Below, in pieces: positions 10,421 to 23,285 of a DNA stretch of 64,000 nucleotides. The DNA lies in NCBI RefSeq assembly GCF_029853695.1, contig NZ_CP122537.1, forward strand, positions 1,674,001 to 1,738,000, given 5' to 3'. Each line of letters opens with the position of its first letter. Within the stretch, counting starts at the first letter, position 1. The notes below the pieces were generated by a model. That model saw nothing but the letters and a program-made list of their open reading frames with translations, was not told the DNA's origin and did no database searches. The stretch comes from Jannaschia sp. GRR-S6-38. GTDB lineage: Bacteria > Pseudomonadota > Alphaproteobacteria > Rhodobacterales > Rhodobacteraceae. The position numbers and the translations under genes were made by a program.

Positions 10421-10603
10421 ATGAAGAAACTTGCTCTCGCCGCCGCTCTGACGGCCGCCCCGCTCACCGCGTTCGCCGGCAATATCGAGCCCGCCCCGGT
10501 CGAGCCCGTGGTCATCGTCGAGGACACCTCGTCCTCGTCCGCCGGCATCGTGGTTCCGCTCCTGGCGCTGGTCCTGCTGGCCGCCGCCGTCGCTTCGGAC
10601 TGA
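10421..10603 (+). CDS. Small secreted or membrane peptide, 60 residues, function unknown
   Basis: An ATG at 10421, preceded by a strong GGAGGA site (10411-10416), opens a 60-residue product. A signal peptide (MKKLALAAALTAAPLTAFAG) is followed by an acidic, Pro/Val-rich middle (PAPVEPVVIVEDTSSSS) and a hydrophobic C-terminal helix (GIVVPLLALVLLAAA) ending in VASD. It may be anchored in the inner membrane with the middle in the periplasm. It has its own 148-bp upstream region and its own terminator, so it looks like a monocistronic, well-expressed gene. I recall similar tiny proteins in other Rhodobacterales without a known role. Confidence 0.75.
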   Translation: MKKLALAAALTAAPLTAFAGNIEPAPVEPVVIVEDTSSSSAGIVVPLLALVLLAAAVASD

Positions 10604-10630
10604 TCCGGACCGGACCGCACATAGACTTGG

Positions 10631-10660
10631 AAAGGGCGCTCCCTCGGGGGCGCCCTTTTC
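10631..10660 (+). terminator. Rho-independent terminator of the 60-residue peptide gene
   Basis: A 9-bp perfect stem (AAAGGGCGC at 10631-10639 with GCGCCCTTT at 10650-10658) and a 10-nt loop run into TTTTCGTTT. It sits 28 bp after the peptide stop and only 8 bp before the next ATG. Confidence 0.85.
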
Positions 10661-10667
10661 GTTTGTG

Positions 10668-11624
10668 ATGACGCGTCTGCTCGATCCGGACCGGCCCCTG
10701 GGGCTTCTCGCGCAGTGCCCGGCGCATCGCGCGACGCCGCTGCGGCGCGCGGACGGGCTGATGCTGAAGGCCGATTCCGACCGGATGGGGCTGGGCGCGT
10801 TCAAGGCGCTGGGCGGGGTCTATGCGGTGGCCGCGCTGCTGGGCGGCGATCTCGCCGCGCTGGCCTCCGGGCGGGCCGGCCGGGGCCGGGTCTTCACCTG
10901 CGCCAGCGCGGGCAATCACGGGCTGTCGGTCGCTGCGGGCGCGCGGCTCTTCGGCGCCGCGGCGCGGGTCCACCTGTCGGCCACGGTGAGCGAGGGCTTC
11001 GCCGACCGGCTGCGCGCGAAGGGGGCCGAGGTCGTCCGGTCGGGCGCGGATTACGAGGCGAGCGTGGCGGCGGCCATCGCCGATGCGGAGGCGAGCGGCG
11101 CCACGCATCTCGCCGACGGGTCGTGGCCCGGCTATACCGAGCCGCCCCGGCTGGTGATGGAGGGATACACGGTGATCGCGCGCGAGTTGCGCGAGCAGAT
11201 CGGGCCCGCGGGCGACTGGCCCGCCCGGGTCTATCTGCAGGCCGGCGTGGGCGGTCTGGCCGCCGCGATGGCCGAGACGATCCGCGCCGACTGGCCGGTG
11301 CAGCCCGAGATCGTCGTGGTCGAGCCCGAGGCCGCCGCCTGCCTCGCGGCGAGTGCCGCGGCGGGGCGGTCGGTGACGGTGGCGGGCCCGGTCTCGGAGA
11401 TGGGGCGGCTGGATTGCAAGGCGCCGTCGATGCTGGCGGTGGAGATGCTGGCGCGGGCCGGCGTAGGCTACGCGACGGTCAGCGATGCGGAGGCCCGCGC
11501 GGCAGCCGGCGACGCCGGGGCGCTGGGGCTGCCGACCACCGCGTCGGGCGCGGCGGGTCTGGCGGCGGCCCGACGCGACGGGGCGGCGGGCGCGCTGGTC
11601 CTGATCACCGAAGGCCCGGCCTAG
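10668..11624 (+). CDS. PLP-dependent lyase, diaminopropionate ammonia-lyase-like
   Basis: 318-residue fold-type II PLP enzyme. The Schiff-base Lys46 lies in SDRMGLGAFKALGGVYA, a context close to diaminopropionate ammonia-lyases and related threonine dehydratase-like enzymes; ASAGNHGLSVAAGA is the phosphate/substrate Asn-Gly loop, and YLQAGVGGLAAAMA the Gly-rich PLP-phosphate loop. It is shorter than classic diaminopropionate ammonia-lyases (about 400 residues), so the substrate is uncertain and could be another amino acid. ATG 10668 is the probable start, with a GTG directly before it. There is no recognisable ribosome site because the start lies 8 bp beyond the preceding terminator. Confidence 0.78.
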   Translation: MTRLLDPDRPLGLLAQCPAHRATPLRRADGLMLKADSDRMGLGAFKALGGVYAVAALLGGDLAALASGRAGRGRVFTCASAGNHGLSVAAGARLFGAAARVHLSATVSEGFADRLRAKGAEVVRSGADYEASVAAAIADAEASGATHLADGSWPGYTEPPRLVMEGYTVIARELREQIGPAGDWPARVYLQAGVGGLAAAMAETIRADWPVQPEIVVVEPEAAACLAASAAAGRSVTVAGPVSEMGRLDCKAPSMLAVEMLARAGVGYATVSDAEARAAAGDAGALGLPTTASGAAGLAAARRDGAAGALVLITEGPA

Positions 11625-11664
11625 ACAAAAAGGACCCCCGCACCGGCAGGGCCGGGCAGGGGTC
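11625..11664 (-). terminator. Rho-independent terminator of ccrM (minus strand)
   Basis: Read on the minus strand, GACCCC (from 11664-11659) pairs with GGGGTC (from 11638-11633), enclosing a smaller CCGGC/GCCGG hairpin, and is followed by CCTTTTTGT. There is no T-run on the + side, so it serves ccrM and not the converging PLP-enzyme gene, whose stop codon it abuts. Confidence 0.75.
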
Positions 11665-11718
11665 AAGGTGCGCCCGCCGGACATTGGACAGCGGGCGCAG
11701 GCGGTACCTGGTTGGGGA

Positions 11719-12840
<1,122 letters not shown>

Positions 12841-12941
12841 TCATGCCGGCGCCCCGTTTGCCGGGGTCGCCAATTTGTTGTGAGGCCCAAGATGGCGGGC
12901 TGTGGGTTAACGGTCCACAGGCAGATTGCGGCAAGATCGTG

Positions 12942-13565
12942 TCACGCGGTTGGACACAATATCTTGCGGATGGGGGCGAAGCTACGCCGATGATGTTGTG
13001 TCACGCCCAGCGTTTCGAGCCCGGCGCGATGGGCGGCGGTGCCGTATCCGGCGTTGCGCTCCCAGCCGTAGCCGGGAAATTGTTGCGCCAGCGCCACCAT
13101 GCCTTGATCCCGCCGTGTTTTGGCGAGGACCGAGGCCGCCGCGATCGACAAAGACCGCGCATCGCCGCCAATGATCACGTCCCGGGGACAATCGACCCAG
13201 TCGGGGCAGTCATTGCCGTCGATCAGCAGGTGGTCGGGCGGGACAGGCAGGGCGGCGACGGCGCGCCGCATGGCCAGATGCGTGGCCCGGCGGATGTTGA
13301 GCGCGTCGATCTCGGCGACGCTGGCCTCGCCGAAGCCGAACTCGCAGCAGGCCTCCAGCAGGGGCACCAGCGCGGCGCGGCGCGCGGCGGTGAGCTTCTT
13401 GCTGTCGGTCAGGCCCGCGGGGGCGGGGCCGGTCAGGCGGGCGGCGCAGGCCACGACCGGCCCGGCCCAGGGCCCGCGGCCGACCTCGTCGAGCCCGGCG
13501 ACGACGCGCGCGCCCCGGTCCAGGGCGGCGCGCTCATGCGAAAAGTCGGGTGGCAGGGCCGGCAT
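12942..13565 (-). CDS. rnhB: Ribonuclease HII
   Basis: 207 residues; RNase HII removes misincorporated ribonucleotides from DNA and RNA primers. The N-terminal VAGLDEVGRGPWAGPVV carries the metal-binding Asp26-Glu27. TDSKKL, LLIDGN (third acidic residue) and SIAAASVLAKTRRDQGM follow in family order, with FPGYGWERNAGYGTAAHRAGLETLGVTQHHRRSF at the C-terminus. ATG 13565 is the only start giving a normal length. It is transcribed in the same direction as ccrM and 44 bp after the secreted-protein gene. Confidence 0.95.
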   Translation of the reverse strand: MPALPPDFSHERAALDRGARVVAGLDEVGRGPWAGPVVACAARLTGPAPAGLTDSKKLTAARRAALVPLLEACCEFGFGEASVAEIDALNIRRATHLAMRRAVAALPVPPDHLLIDGNDCPDWVDCPRDVIIGGDARSLSIAAASVLAKTRRDQGMVALAQQFPGYGWERNAGYGTAAHRAGLETLGVTQHHRRSFAPIRKILCPTA

Positions 13566-13609
13566 GACGCCGACCCTGCCTCCCCTCCCGGCGGTGCGTC
13601 AACGCGAAG

Positions 13610-14077
13610 TCAACGACGTGCGGTGCGGGGAGCCCAGCCGTCGCGCCGCAGGCAGCGCGCACGGTAGAGGTTGCGCGGACCGCGAACGGTCCGGATCTGT
13701 TCGATGCATTGCGGCGGCAGGAGGCCGGGCCGGGCGACCGCGTTCTGCATGCAGCGCGCGCCGTAGCCCCGGACCGTGCCGCGGCGGGTCTCGAAGCTGC
13801 GGAAGCAGCGCTCGGGCAGGATCTTGACGTCGAAGCGGTCGCGGCGCTGGGGCCGCGGAGCGCTGCGCGGCGCATGGCGGCGCGGCTGGTAGATCGGCGC
13901 GCGGCTGACCGGGGCGGCGCGGGCGCGGTCCCGCTCGATCGCTTCCTTGAGGATGTAGAGCACGGCGAGGCCCCCGAGCACGCGGGCCACGTCGCGGGAA
14001 TCGGCGGCGGCGGGCGTCACGGTCGCGGGCAGGGCCAGCGCGGCGGACAGGATCGCGGCGAGTATCGGACGGGTCAT
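13610..14077 (-). CDS. Secreted hypothetical protein with conserved Cys residues
   Basis: 155 residues from ATG 14077, chosen because a GAGGAG ribosome site precedes it and because it opens a clear Sec signal peptide (MTRPILAAILSAALALPATV...AAA, cleavage near 26). Next comes a short hydrophobic/amphipathic stretch (RVLGGLAVLYILKEAIERDRAR), an Arg/Pro-rich basic linker, and a C-terminal domain with four Cys (RCFRSF, ARCMQNA, PPQCIEQ, ARCLRRDGW) that could form two disulfides in the periplasm. I do not recognise a functional family. It is the first gene of a likely minus-strand run with rnhB and ccrM. Confidence 0.7.
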   Translation of the reverse strand: MTRPILAAILSAALALPATVTPAAADSRDVARVLGGLAVLYILKEAIERDRARAAPVSRAPIYQPRRHAPRSAPRPQRRDRFDVKILPERCFRSFETRRGTVRGYGARCMQNAVARPGLLPPQCIEQIRTVRGPRNLYRARCLRRDGWAPRTARR

Positions 14078-14229
14078 GGCGGGTCTCCTCGGGCAGTGTC
14101 GGTGTGTCCTGGATGGGACAACCCGGTCTTCGCCCCGCCGGGCTCGGTCCCTCAATAACGCGCTGCTGTCATCGCATAGCCGCGCGGAGGATATTGCCTG
14201 CGCGGCCCCGATCCCCCATCAGGGAAAGC

Positions 14230-14508
14230 ATGAAACCCGCACTGACCCTCATCCTGCTCGCCTGCCTCGCCTCACCGGCCGGGGCGGCCTGCTATGCCGA
14301 TTACAAGGCGAAGAAGGACGACCCCCTGCAACTGCATTACGGCGTCATCGAGATCCCCGATGACGCTTGCGATCCGGCCGCCGCCGCCGCCATTCTGGCG
14401 CAGCGGCTTGCCGATGGCTGGCAGTTGCTGCAGGTGACGTCCGTGTTCGGCCCCGAGGGGCTGGAAGATAGGAGAGACAGTGCCGGCGAATTCTTCCTCC
14501 GTTACTGA
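14230..14508 (+). CDS. Small secreted protein, DUF4177-like, function unknown
   Basis: 92 residues beginning with a signal peptide (MKPALTLILLACLASPAGA, probable cleavage before ACYADYK). The mature part has the pattern of DUF4177-type domains: a YGVIEIPDD strand, a helix with AAAAILAQRLADGWQLLQVTSVFG, and a final FFLRY strand. A GGGAAAG ribosome site precedes ATG 14230. The last 29 bases overlap the start of the next gene, pointing to coupled translation. The DUF assignment is by pattern only. Confidence 0.65.
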   Translation: MKPALTLILLACLASPAGAACYADYKAKKDDPLQLHYGVIEIPDDACDPAAAAAILAQRLADGWQLLQVTSVFGPEGLEDRRDSAGEFFLRY

Positions 14509-15181
14509 GACGCGGGCCGCCTCGGCGCGGATCGTCGGCGTCGGCATCGCCGCCATCGTCCTGATCCTGGGCGCGGCGGCGATCTTCCTGTTCGCGACCC
14601 TGCCCGACGCCAACGCCTTCAACGCCCGGGTCGAGCGGCTGTTCGTGGAAGCCGACCTGACCGGCCGCGCCGAGATCGGGCTTCTGGAGGTGCTGGCGCA
14701 ATCCGGCACCGCCTTCTCGGACGTTCTGGCGAGCTATCGCACGATCATCTTCGTGCTGCTGGTCTTCGCCACCGCGCTGCTGATCGCCTGCGTGGTGCTG
14801 CTGCTGGCCATCGTGACGCTGAACCGGCGCATGGGCGAGATCGAGCGCTCGGGCATCCAGGTGACCTCGCTGGTGCTGGCCCGGGCCGAGAACGCGGTGA
14901 TGCTGAACGATATCGAGCTGAAGCTGACCGATGCCGCGATGGAGACGCTGAGCGTGCTGGCCGAGGCGCGGCTGGACGGCGACATGCTGACCGGCGCGCA
15001 GATCGAGTCGATGATCTCGGGCCGGCCCGAGGCGGATTGCGACGAGGCGGCGGGGGCCACGCGGATCAAGCGCCTGCGCGACGCGCTGGGCAACCAGATC
15101 GTGACTCACCTCCTGATCCGCAACATCACGCGGCAGGGCTACGTGCTGGCGTTGGATCCGAAGGTCATCCGGATGGTGTGA
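14480..15181 (+). CDS. Two-TM inner membrane protein, function unknown
   Basis: The 233-residue protein starts at GTG 14480 after GGAGAG. It has two clear membrane segments (about residues 19-40, IVGVGIAAIVLILGAAAIFLF, and 88-112, IIFVLLVFATALLIACVVLLLAIV) enclosing a periplasmic loop of about 45 residues. A cytoplasmic C-terminal region of about 120 residues is rich in amphipathic helices, with three Cys-free charged stretches and one CDEAAG. The tail (LRDALGNQIVTHLLIRNITRQGYVLA) could be a small helical domain, but no motif is recognised. It overlaps the preceding secreted-protein gene, so the pair may act together at the membrane. Confidence 0.7.
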   Translation: MPANSSSVTETRAASARIVGVGIAAIVLILGAAAIFLFATLPDANAFNARVERLFVEADLTGRAEIGLLEVLAQSGTAFSDVLASYRTIIFVLLVFATALLIACVVLLLAIVTLNRRMGEIERSGIQVTSLVLARAENAVMLNDIELKLTDAAMETLSVLAEARLDGDMLTGAQIESMISGRPEADCDEAAGATRIKRLRDALGNQIVTHLLIRNITRQGYVLALDPKVIRMV

Positions 15182-15276
15182 CGGCGCGCCTCGGCGGGCC
15201 GTCATGTCCGATGCGACGCCCGGCCCGGTGCGGGCGCAGCCCCTCGACGGGGCGTCTCCGGCCCTATCTCCAACCC

Positions 15277-15609
15277 ATGCCCGACTATCCCGTCACGCCC
15301 GATGGCCGCTACTTCGTGGCCAAGGGCCGGCTCTGGCGCCGCAGCGACCCGGCCCTGCCCGAAGCCGAGCGAAAGGCGGCCGTCCGCGACCTGATGGCCG
15401 CGCGGCGCGCGGTGCGCGACGCGGCCACCAAGGCGGAGACCCGCGCCGCGCGCGACCGGGTGCAGGCCGCCAAGGAACGGCTCGGCGAGCGCGGCCCGGT
15501 CTGGTGGACGGATGGCGCCCCGGACGAGACGCGGAAGGCCCCGAAAAACAGCACATACGCGGATTGGTGGGCAGGTCTGGACCCCGACATGCGTGCAATT
15601 GCGGGTTGA
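15277..15609 (+). CDS. Conserved hypothetical protein, 110 residues
   Basis: A soluble, charged protein starting MPDYPVTPDGRYFVAKGRLWR. The first 35 residues form a probable beta-hairpin with conserved-looking aromatic and Arg residues; residues 35-75 (RKAAVRDLMAARRAVRDAATKAETRAARDRVQAAKERLG) are a long Ala/Arg-rich helix that may be a coiled coil; and the end has PVWWTDGAPDE and YADWWAGL. Similar short proteins are common hypotheticals in alphaproteobacteria. No catalytic motif is visible. The start at ATG 15277 is chosen over upstream in-frame starts because the homology-like region begins there. Confidence 0.6.
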   Translation: MPDYPVTPDGRYFVAKGRLWRRSDPALPEAERKAAVRDLMAARRAVRDAATKAETRAARDRVQAAKERLGERGPVWWTDGAPDETRKAPKNSTYADWWAGLDPDMRAIAG

Positions 15610-15622
15610 ACCCGCGCGGGGG

Positions 15623-15649
15623 TTGACCCCGGGATTGCGGAACATAGTG
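15623..15649 (+). promoter_or_regulatory. Possible sigma-70 promoter for the glgE operon
   Basis: TTGACC (15623-15628), a 15-bp spacer and CATAGT (15644-15649) lie about 70 bp before the glgE start, in a stretch of lower GC than the flanking genes. The -10 match is only 4 of 6 and the spacer is short, so this is a weak prediction. Confidence 0.3.
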
Positions 15650-15719
15650 CAAAGGGCGTTCGTTCATCCATTCGAGCCGCCAACTGCGACGAGAGCGGCA
15701 TAACGACGACGAGGGAGAT

Positions 15720-17723
15720 ATGACGCGACAGCCGAAAGCCGTCACGAAGGCCCCGAAATCCGCAAAGCGCGCCGACCCGCCGGCCGCCCTGACCTCTGTC
15801 CGACTCGCCATCGAGGCGATCGAACCCGCCGTCGATGCGGGCCGCTTCGCCGCCAAAGTGGTGGCCGACTGGCCGGTGGCGATCGCCGCCGACATCTTCG
15901 CGGACGGGCACGAGGTGCTGGGCGCCGCCGCGCTGATCGACCTGCCGGGCCGGGAACCGTCCGAGATCGCGCTGACCCATGCGGTCAACGATCGCTGGAC
16001 GGGCGAGGCGCGGTTCGACGGGCCCGGGCCCGCACATTTCACCATCCTCGCCTGGCGCGACGTCTTCGCGACCTGGGCGCGGGACACCGGCAAGAAGGTC
16101 GCCGCCGGCCAATCCGTCGCCACCGAACTGCAGGAGGCGCGCGACATTCTGAAGGGTATCCGCGCACGCGGCGCGGATGGCGAGGCGCTCAAGGCGCTGA
16201 GAGCCGCCGCCAAGGGCAAGGATGCGCAGCACGCGCTGCTGTCGGAGGAGACGGCGGCGCTGATGCAGCGCATCGGGCCGCGCGCGAACCTGACGCAATC
16301 GCCGCCGATGCCGGTCTGGGTCGACCGCGAAGCCGCGGCCTTCTCGGCCTGGTACGAGCTGTTCCCCCGCTCCTGGGGCGGGGACGGCCGGCACGGCACC
16401 TTCGCTGATGTCGAGACGCATCTTGGCTACGTGACCGACCTGGGCTTCGACACGCTCTATTTCCCGCCGATTCACCCGATCGGGCGCACGAACCGCAAGG
16501 GCAAGAACAACACGCTGACCGCCGCGCCGGGCGACGTGGGTTCGCCCTATGCCATCGGCTCGCCCGAGGGCGGGCACATGGCGGTGCATCCCGAGCTGGG
16601 CACGCTGGCGGATTTCGACCGGCTGGTGGCCAAGGCCAACGACGCGGGCCTCGACGTGGCGCTGGACATCGCGCTGAACGCCTCGCCCGACCACCCCTGG
16701 ATCGCCGAGCATCCCGAATGGTTCGAATGGCGCCCCGACGGCACCATCAAATACGCCGAGAACCCGCCGAAGAAATACGAGGATATCGTCAATTTCCGCT
16801 ACTACATGGACGATGGCAGCCCGAACCTGCCCTTCTGGCACGCGGTGCTGGACATGTTCCTGTTCTGGGCGGAGCACGGCGTCGTCAGCTTCCGCGTCGA
16901 CAACCCGCACACCAAGCCCTTCCCGTTCTGGGAATGGCTGATCGCGGAGGTCCGCAAGACCCATCCCGAGGCGGTCTTCCTGGCCGAGGCCTTCACCCGG
17001 CCCAAGGTGATGAAGCGGCTGGCGAAGCTCGGCTACAACCAGAGCTACAGCTATTTCACCTGGCGCAACGCCAAGCAGGAGCTGGCGGAGTATCTGACCG
17101 AGCTGACGACGACGGAATGCGCGGACTACATGCGCGTGAATTTCTTCGTCAACACGCCCGACATCAATCCGGTGATGCTGCAGACCAGCGGGCGTCCCGG
17201 GTTCCGCACCCGCGCGATCCTGGCGGCGGGGCTGGCGGGCAACTGGGGGCTCTATTCGGGGTTCGAATTCTGCGAGGGCGCGCCGATGCCCGGCAAGGAG
17301 GAGTATCTCGACAGCGAGAAATACCAGCTGCGCCATCGCGATCTCGATGCGGCCGACAACATCAAGGACGACGTGCGGCTGATCAACCGCATCCGGCGCG
17401 AGCAGCCGGCGATGCGCGACATGCGCAACCTGTCCTTCGTGCCCGCCCATGACGACCGGGTGCTGAGCTGGCTGCGCCACGATCCGGCGACCGGGAACGC
17501 GGTGCTGTTCCACGTGCTGCTGGACCCCCATGCCGGCGCCGAGTTCGGCTTCGAGGTCCCGCTCTGGGAGTTCGGGCTGCCGGAAGATGCCTCGATCGAG
17601 GTGCAGGACCTGATCCACGGCAACAGCTTCACCTGGCACGGCCGTGATCACAGGCTGGCGCTGGATCCCTGGAACCGTCCCTACGCCATCTGGAAACTGA
17701 CCCCACCCGGAGCCGCACGATGA
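15720..17723 (+). CDS. glgE: Alpha-1,4-glucan:maltose-1-phosphate maltosyltransferase
   Basis: The 667-residue GH13 enzyme elongates alpha-1,4-glucan using maltose-1-phosphate. After a basic Lys/Ala/Pro tail (residues 1-20), the N-terminal beta domain and insert are followed by the GH13 barrel: FPRSWGGDGRHGTFADVETHL, YFPPIHPIGRTNRKGKNN (a GlgE signature), DIALNASPDHPW, the nucleophile Asp394 in FRVDNPHTKPFPFW, and acid/base Glu423 in FLAEAFTRP. As I recall, these two residue numbers match Streptomyces coelicolor GlgE1. The start ATG 15720 follows GAGGGAGAT. The stop overlaps the treS-maltokinase start (ATGA at 17720-17723), so maltose-1-phosphate supply and use are encoded together. It is the first gene of a seven-gene glucan/trehalose operon. 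Confidence 0.95.
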   Translation: MTRQPKAVTKAPKSAKRADPPAALTSVRLAIEAIEPAVDAGRFAAKVVADWPVAIAADIFADGHEVLGAAALIDLPGREPSEIALTHAVNDRWTGEARFDGPGPAHFTILAWRDVFATWARDTGKKVAAGQSVATELQEARDILKGIRARGADGEALKALRAAAKGKDAQHALLSEETAALMQRIGPRANLTQSPPMPVWVDREAAAFSAWYELFPRSWGGDGRHGTFADVETHLGYVTDLGFDTLYFPPIHPIGRTNRKGKNNTLTAAPGDVGSPYAIGSPEGGHMAVHPELGTLADFDRLVAKANDAGLDVALDIALNASPDHPWIAEHPEWFEWRPDGTIKYAENPPKKYEDIVNFRYYMDDGSPNLPFWHAVLDMFLFWAEHGVVSFRVDNPHTKPFPFWEWLIAEVRKTHPEAVFLAEAFTRPKVMKRLAKLGYNQSYSYFTWRNAKQELAEYLTELTTTECADYMRVNFFVNTPDINPVMLQTSGRPGFRTRAILAAGLAGNWGLYSGFEFCEGAPMPGKEEYLDSEKYQLRHRDLDAADNIKDDVRLINRIRREQPAMRDMRNLSFVPAHDDRVLSWLRHDPATGNAVLFHVLLDPHAGAEFGFEVPLWEFGLPEDASIEVQDLIHGNSFTWHGRDHRLALDPWNRPYAIWKLTPPGAAR

Positions 17724-20700
17724 ACGCCCCAGCTCATACCATCATCGCCGACGCGGACCGGGAGGACTGGTTCAAGGACGCGATCATCTACCAGTGCCAC
17801 GTGAAGGCGTACCAGGATTCCAACAGCGACGGCATCGGCGACTTCGCCGGGCTGATGCAGCGGCTCGACCATATCCAGAGCCTTGGCGCGACCGCCGTGT
17901 GGATTCTGCCCTTCTATCCCTCGCCGCTGCGCGACGACGGCTACGACATCGCCGAGTACAAGGCGGTGAACCCGCAATACGGCACGCTGGAGGATTTCGA
18001 CGCCTTCGTCGCCGAAGCCCATCGCCGCGGGCTGAAGGTCATCACCGAGCTGGTCATCAATCACACCAGCGACCAGCACGAGTGGTTCCAGCGCGCCCGG
18101 CACGCCCCCAAGGGCAGCCCCGAGCGCGATTTCTACGTCTGGTCGGACGATCCGTCCAAGTGGATGGACAAGACCCGGGTGATCTTCAACGACACCCATG
18201 ACAGCAACTGGACCTGGGACCCGGTGGCCGGGCAGTTCTACTGGCACCGCTTCTTCGACCACCAGCCGGACCTGAATTTCGACAATCCGAAGGTGCTCGA
18301 AGCCGTCATCGACGTCATGCATTTCTGGCTCGACAAGGGCGTGGACGGGCTGCGGCTGGACGCGATCCCCTACCTGGTCGAGCGCGACGGCACCAATAAC
18401 GAGAACCTGCCCGAGACCCACGAGGTGCTGAAGGCGATCCGCCGCGACCTCGACGCGCATTACACGGGCCGGATGCTGCTGGCCGAGGCCAACCAGTGGC
18501 CCGAGGACACCCGCCCCTATTTTGGCGAGGGCGACGAGTGCCACATGGGATTCCACTTCCCGCTGATGCCGCGGATGTACATGGCCGTGGCGCAGGAGGA
18601 TCGGCACGCGATCACCGACATCATCCGCCAGACGCCCGAGATCCCCGAGGACTGCCAATGGGGCATCTTCCTGCGCAACCATGACGAGCTGACGCTGGAA
18701 ATGGTGACCGACCGCGAGCGGGATTACCTGTGGGAGACCTACGCCTCCGACAAGCGGGCGCGGATCAACATGGGGATCCGCCGCCGGCTGGCGCCGCTGA
18801 TGGGCAACGACCGGCGCAAGATCGAGCTTCTGAACTCGATGCTGCTGTCGATGCCGGGCACGCCGATCATGTATTACGGCGACGAGATCGGGATGGGCGA
18901 CAACTACTACCTGGGCGACCGGGACGGGGTGCGCACGCCGATGCAATGGTCGGCCGACCGCAACGCGGGCTTTAGCCGCGCCGATCCGCAGCGGCTGTAT
19001 CTGCCGACGATCCAGGACCCGGTTCATGGCTACGAGGCCGTGAATGTCGAGGCGCAGGCGGCCTCCTCCTCGTCGCTGCTGAACTGGATGCGGCGCATGG
19101 TGACGGTGCGCAAGAAGCACGACGTCTTCGGACGCGGCGAGATCGACCTGCTCTATCCGGCGAACCGCAAGGTGCTGGCCTATATCCGCCGCGCCAAGGA
19201 GGCCGAGCCGGGCTCGGAGGGCGACGAGGCGGTGCTCTGCGTCGCCAATCTGAGCCGCGCGCCGCAGGCCGTGGAGATCGACCTGAGCCGCTACCAAGGC
19301 CGCGTGCCGGTCGAGCTGGTCGGCCAGTCGCCCTTCCCGCCGGTGGGCGAGCTGCCCTACATGCTGACGCTGCCGGCCTACGGCTTCTTCTGGTTCAAGC
19401 TGGCCACCGAGGAGGAGGCGCCCGACTGGCACATGCCGGCCACGCCCGTCCTGCCCGATTTCGTCACCATGACGACGCGGGACGGCACGCTGTCGACGGC
19501 GCTGTCGGGCCGCGAGGGCAAGCAGTTCCTGTCCGGCAGCTTGCCCCGCTATATCGAGCTGCAGCGCTGGTTCGCGGGCAAGGGCCGGGGCGTGAGCTCG
19601 GTCGATCTGCGCCAGATGGGCGAGCTGGGCGAGGGCAAGCACATGCTGGCCGTCGCCGATGTGGAAACCGGCGGCGCGACGCAGAGCTATTTCCTGCCGC
19701 TCTCGGCGGTCTGGGACGAGGGCGCGCTGAGCCTGTCGCCGCGCCTGCCGGCGACGCTGGCCAAGCTGCGGCGGACCAACCAGGTCGGCGCGCTGATGGA
19801 CGGCGCCTCCGACGAGGAGATGGCGCGCGCCCTGCTCGGTGCGATGCGCGACGGCGCCGAGATCGCGGGCCCGGGCGGCAAGCTGGTCTTCGCGGGCCAG
19901 AACCTGCCCGATGACGAGACCGCGGGCGAGCCGCGGCTCCTGGGCGCCGAGCAGTCGAACGCCTCGGTCGCCTTCTCGGACCAGCTGGTGCTGAAGCTCT
20001 ACCGTCGCGTCCGCGAGGGCGTGCAGCCCGATATCGAGGTGGCGCGCTTCCTGACCGAGGAGACGGATTTCGAGGGCACGCCCAAGCTCTTGGGCACCAT
20101 CGCCTGGACCGCCGATGACGGCACCGAGACGATCCTGGCGGCCGCGTCGGAATACGTGCCGAACCAGGGCGATGCCTGGTCCTTCGTGACCGAGGGGCTG
20201 GACCGCGAGATGGAGGCCCGCGAGGTCGGGCGCGCGGGCGACGACCGGATCCTGGCGCTGGGCGCGGTGGATCTTGGCACGCTGCTGGGACAGCGCACGG
20301 CCGAGATGCACCTCGCGCTTGCTTCCGGGGATGGCGCCTTCGGAACCGAGCCGCTGGATGCCGAGGGCCTGGCCGCGCTGGTCCGGGAGACCCGCGACGA
20401 GGTGGCCCGCACGCTCGACGCGCTGGACCCTGCCGCGCTGGAGGGCGAGGCGGTCGGGCTGGCCGAACGGGTCAAGGCCCGACAGGTCGACATCCTGGCG
20501 CGGATCGCGCGGCTGGGGGCGATGACGCCCTCGGGCGCGGCCTGCCGCGTACATGGCGACTATCACCTGGGCCAGGTCCTCGTGGCGCAGAACGACCTCG
20601 CCATCATCGATTTCGAGGGCGAGCCGTCGCGCAGCCTGGCCGAGCGGCAGGCCAAGTCCTCGCCGCTGCGGGACGTAGCGGGGATGCTGCGCAGCTTCGA

Positions 20701-20994
20701 CTACGCGCTCTGGACGGCGCTGGACCGCCGGATCGAGGGCGGGGCCGACCCGGAGCGGGCGCTGGCGCAGGTCGCCGACTGGCGCGCGCGCACGGCGGGC
20801 GCGTTCCTGCAAGGCTGGCGCGACACGATGGGCGACGCGCCCGTCCGCCCCGCCGACCGGGCCTTCGAGGACGCGCTCCTGGACCTGCATGTCCTGCGCA
20901 AGGCGGCCTACGAGGTCGATTACGAACGCAATTTCCGACCCGCATGGATCGACGTGCCCCTGAAGGGCATCCTGCATGTCATGGAGGACGAAAC

Positions 20995-20998
<4 letters not shown>
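17720..20998 (+). CDS. treS: Trehalose synthase / maltokinase fusion (TreS-Pep2)
   Basis: The 1092-residue fusion's N-terminal half (about 1-560) is GH13 trehalose synthase, interconverting trehalose and maltose: [56 protein letters not shown] (nucleophile Asp), [23 protein letters not shown]. The C-terminal half (about 590-1092) is maltokinase, phosphorylating maltose to maltose-1-phosphate: [16 protein letters not shown] at its start and the kinase motifs [10 protein letters not shown] (His945-Gly-Asp947) and IIDFEGEP. The fusion would channel maltose from one site to the other and pass the product to GlgE. It overlaps glgE by 4 bp upstream and glgB by 4 bp downstream (ATGA at 20995). Both catalytic sets look intact. 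Confidence 0.95.
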
Positions 20999-23259
<2,261 letters not shown>

Positions 23260-23285
23260 GCCCCCCTTTCTGAAGGATCCGCAGC

